DNA of 22,393 nt from Penaeus vannamei. Its lineage: Eukaryota; Arthropoda; Malacostraca; Decapoda; Penaeidae. The notes under the pieces were generated by a model. That model saw only the letters and a list, made by a program, of their open reading frames with translations. It was not told where the DNA came from and did not search any database. Positions within the stretch are counted from its first letter, which is position 1; each line of letters opens with the position of its first letter. The stretch covers positions 17,513,829-17,536,221 of the forward strand of contig NC_091560.1 in NCBI RefSeq assembly GCF_042767895.1, in the 5' to 3' direction. This document shows positions 20,516 to 22,393 of the stretch, piece after piece. Position numbers and translations under genes: made by a program.

Positions 20516-20923
20516 CTGGCCTACATGCAGCACACCTGTCAGAGCAGCTGCTCATATAAGTCTAATGCCTGTCTTTTGGGCCATGTGACCCTCCCAGTAC
20601 CTTGCTTGTTGTTGTGGAAGGGCATAGGAGACGGAGACTGAGGTCCAACCCCTTCTTTGGGCCTCAGACCTCACCTCAACTAATTTTGCTTAGTCTTTTC
20701 TTCTCTTTTTTCCTTTTCTGTATCTTCTTCATCCCCTTCTTCTATCCCATTCATAAGATGTGAGAGCCATGCTGAAAGGATGAAAGGCTGGCTTTGTGTC
20801 TGTCATGAACGGCCTGAGGGAACCATGGGCACAGTAATCCCTTGGTAGATTGCCTAGCCCTTACCCCTTATGGGAACCCTGAGGGGTAGACTCTTTCTTT
20901 TCCCCATTTTATTCAGGTTCACC
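20516..20923 (+). promoter_or_regulatory. Probable 5' leader of the downstream non-LTR element
   Basis: This stretch directly precedes the gag-like ORF1 on the same strand. It contains a long pyrimidine-rich tract (about 20690-20750) and ends TTTTATTCAG/GTTCACCATGG, an acceptor-like sequence next to a strong translation start context. The part up to 20804 belongs to tandem unit 3 and is also present at the ends of units 1 and 2; the last 119 bases are unique to this place. That it is the transcribed leader, with an internal promoter as is usual for jockey/I-type elements, is inference. I cannot place the element's 5' end. Confidence 0.4.
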
Positions 20924-22393
20924 ATGGCCAGTAATGAAGATTCTTTACCCTTAATAGGGGCATTAAAGCTTGCCCCTTCATCATCTTGATTTTGATTGAT
21001 TTTGATGGTTTTCTGACCCCTGCCCCTCCTTTGACCACAGCTCTAACCACTGAAATTAATAGCCCCTCCGTGACACTTACTGACAATTCTATTCATTCCA
21101 TAACACCCACCCAGGTTATTATTCAACCTCCAGAAAGCACTCCTTCCTCTCTCCCAACATTCTCCTCTCCATCGCCTACTGTACGATCCTCTTCATTGTG
21201 TACCCCCTCTTCCATTATTACTACTCTTCATCCATGTTGTCCTTCCTCCCACAGAACTATTCCCCTCCACACCATTCCATCTTCCTCTTGCTCTTGTCCT
21301 TCTACTGCCTCTACCTCTGCAAACCTTTTGAGTACTCTATTTGGCCCAGCCAAGTGGGATTGGTACTTTGTGAAACCCCCTGCCTATATATTCTGAGAAT
21401 ACCTTTCTCTTTCAACAGTGTCTCAAAAAACAAGTAGGCAAGGTTACCTTTTGCAGTTGCTCTGATCGTTCAGGTTTTGTCACAATTACATCTGAATCCC
21501 AAGCTTGTGCAATATTTTCCCTAACTGACCTCACTGGCCTCTCTTACTAACTGACCATTCCTTCCGAACCTCACCCCTCTCTTAATGCTTGTACTGGAAC
21601 TGTTTCTATCCCCCCAAATGCTTGTCCTATCTACAACAAGGACTGGTCAGACTGTGAAAATGACGTACTTACCTGCCGTGCTGATTATGATGCAGTGGCA
21701 GTACCGTATTACACTATTCCTCCCAGAGGCCAGCTTAAGTCCCATGTCAATATTGGCAAGATTAGCTTCCATAGACATGACCTCCCTGATGAAGTTTGTA
21801 TATTGGTGGATTGTCCTACTATGTCTGACCATGTCAACTCCTTCCTCGTCAGTGTCAGAAATGTAGACCAAACACTGTTGATCCACAGCCTGCTGCCTTC
21901 TATGTGCCCAACCTCGTTATGACCGTTCAAATTGCCCTACTTAGTCACATACATGTGCCGATTGTGGAGACTTCCATAATGTATTTTATAGGAGCTGCCC
22001 TGCCTATATACTCCAATGTGAGGTAGCAGTTCTCAGATTCAAACAAGGCCTCACTCCAGTCAAATTCGTTTCTCAGTCTAAATCCAGGTAGTGCATTCAC
22101 TACCACTTGCCTGATACCTACCCCTTCTCATTTTATTTGTTGCACCAGGCAACCTAAATGTTCCACTCCACCCTCTCCTACACCTTCCTCCTCTTCTCCT
22201 CCTCATAAGAAAACCTTTGTCCTCTTCACCTAACTTAACACTCCACTCGCTCACCCACCTCGCAATCCCTCTGTTCCTACTTCTACATTTAAAGTATTTG
22301 CAGGTATCCATCCTCCTCCTCGCCAAGTTCCCTCCACAACTCTTCCTCCTACACCCACCCAATATACCCAACCCTCTCCCTCTCCCTCTTGAA
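20924..22393 (+). pseudogene. Jockey/I-like ORF1 (gag) pseudogene, plus strand, runs to the right edge
   Basis: This is an RNA-binding gag of a non-LTR retrotransposon. The start is the ATG at 20924 in an ACCATGG context (MASNEDSLPLIGALKL); a TGA follows at 20987. A shifted frame gives a long Ser/Thr/Pro-rich N-terminus and then LFGPAKWDWYFVKPP (to about 21380). Another shift gives QVGKVTFCSCSDRSGFVTI, TAA at 21548, then CPIYNKDWSDCENDV, IPPRGQLKSHVNIGK and ISFHRHDLPDEV, an RRM-like core. A further shift near 21800 gives PRQCQKC, then CLLCAQPRYDRSNC (21894-21935), where Tyr stands for the expected knuckle His. After a TAG at 21942 come CADCGDFHNVFYRSC and EVAVLRFKQGLTP. The rest is Pro/Ser-rich. 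No ORF2 is inside the window. The gag class is clear; the exact clade is less so. Confidence 0.82.

Larger units (their letters stand above)
15549..20804. repeat. Tandem triplication of a 1752-bp unit
   Basis: Units are 15549-17300, 17301-19052 and 19053-20804, head to tail, giving exactly 3 x 1752 = 5256 bp. Every landmark I compared recurs at +1752 and +3504 with no substitution or indel found, including runs of A and T that normally mutate quickly. At the left edge GAG precedes ATATTTTG; at the right edge CTGTCAT continues into GAACGG; the internal junctions read CTGTCATATTTTG. The two bases AT are therefore shared by both edges. Nothing recognisable as a host gene lies within a unit. Identical 73- and 89-codon open frames on opposite strands occur in each unit (16495-16789, 18247-18541, 19999-20293) and look like chance. 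The end of each unit resembles a retrotransposon 5' leader. Confidence 0.97.

Noticed and set aside
22078..22371. 97-codon Arg/Gly-rich minus-strand frame
   Set aside because: It is antisense to the Pro/Ser-rich tail of the plus-strand gag remnant, whose pyrimidine bias explains the Arg/Gly content.
1..22393. Endogenous viral sequence
   Set aside because: All recognisable coding remnants are retrotransposon-type (DIRS-, RTE- and jockey/I-like); I saw no capsid, envelope or viral polymerase signature.

Overview
The window is eukaryotic, repeat-rich and almost entirely non-coding for host genes. The best guess is an arthropod, probably a decapod crustacean. Support for that is long (GA)n microsatellites, a TTAGG-type palindrome, and decayed retrotransposons of DIRS, RTE and jockey/I-like type. 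The organism call is inference; no host gene is firmly identifiable.

Layout. 1-2283 (minus): a decayed tyrosine-recombinase (DIRS-like) retrotransposon whose reverse transcriptase runs off the left edge, with probable gag-like remnants upstream. 2517-2616: (GA)n microsatellite. 3344-3818: six-unit, 79-bp minisatellite. 3819-5565 and 5738-10665 (minus): two diverged copies (A and B) of one ORF1-only element encoding a jockey-like gag with zinc knuckles. Copy B is split by a 3.2-kb RTE-like element (about 7284-10524, minus) with endonuclease, reverse transcriptase and a (TGAT)n tail. Copy A serves as the unoccupied reference for that insertion. 10666-15548: no genes seen, but several dispersed inverted repeats, including a foldback of about 0.6 kb at 13131-13724.

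15549-20804 is the most striking structure: exactly three head-to-tail copies of a 1752-bp unit, with no difference between copies found by reading. The array joins a third non-LTR element on the plus strand. The ends of the units look like the 5' leader of that element, whose decayed ORF1 (from 20924) fills the rest of the window.

The retrotransposon frames all carry stops or frameshifts and do not form a pathway. What can be read is a history: an ORF1-only element present twice, an RTE inserted into one copy, and a late tandem triplication (or an assembly artefact) catching the 5' leader of another element. I found no convincing undescribed functional system. The triplication, the paired ORF1-only elements and the foldback are the best candidates for follow-up.
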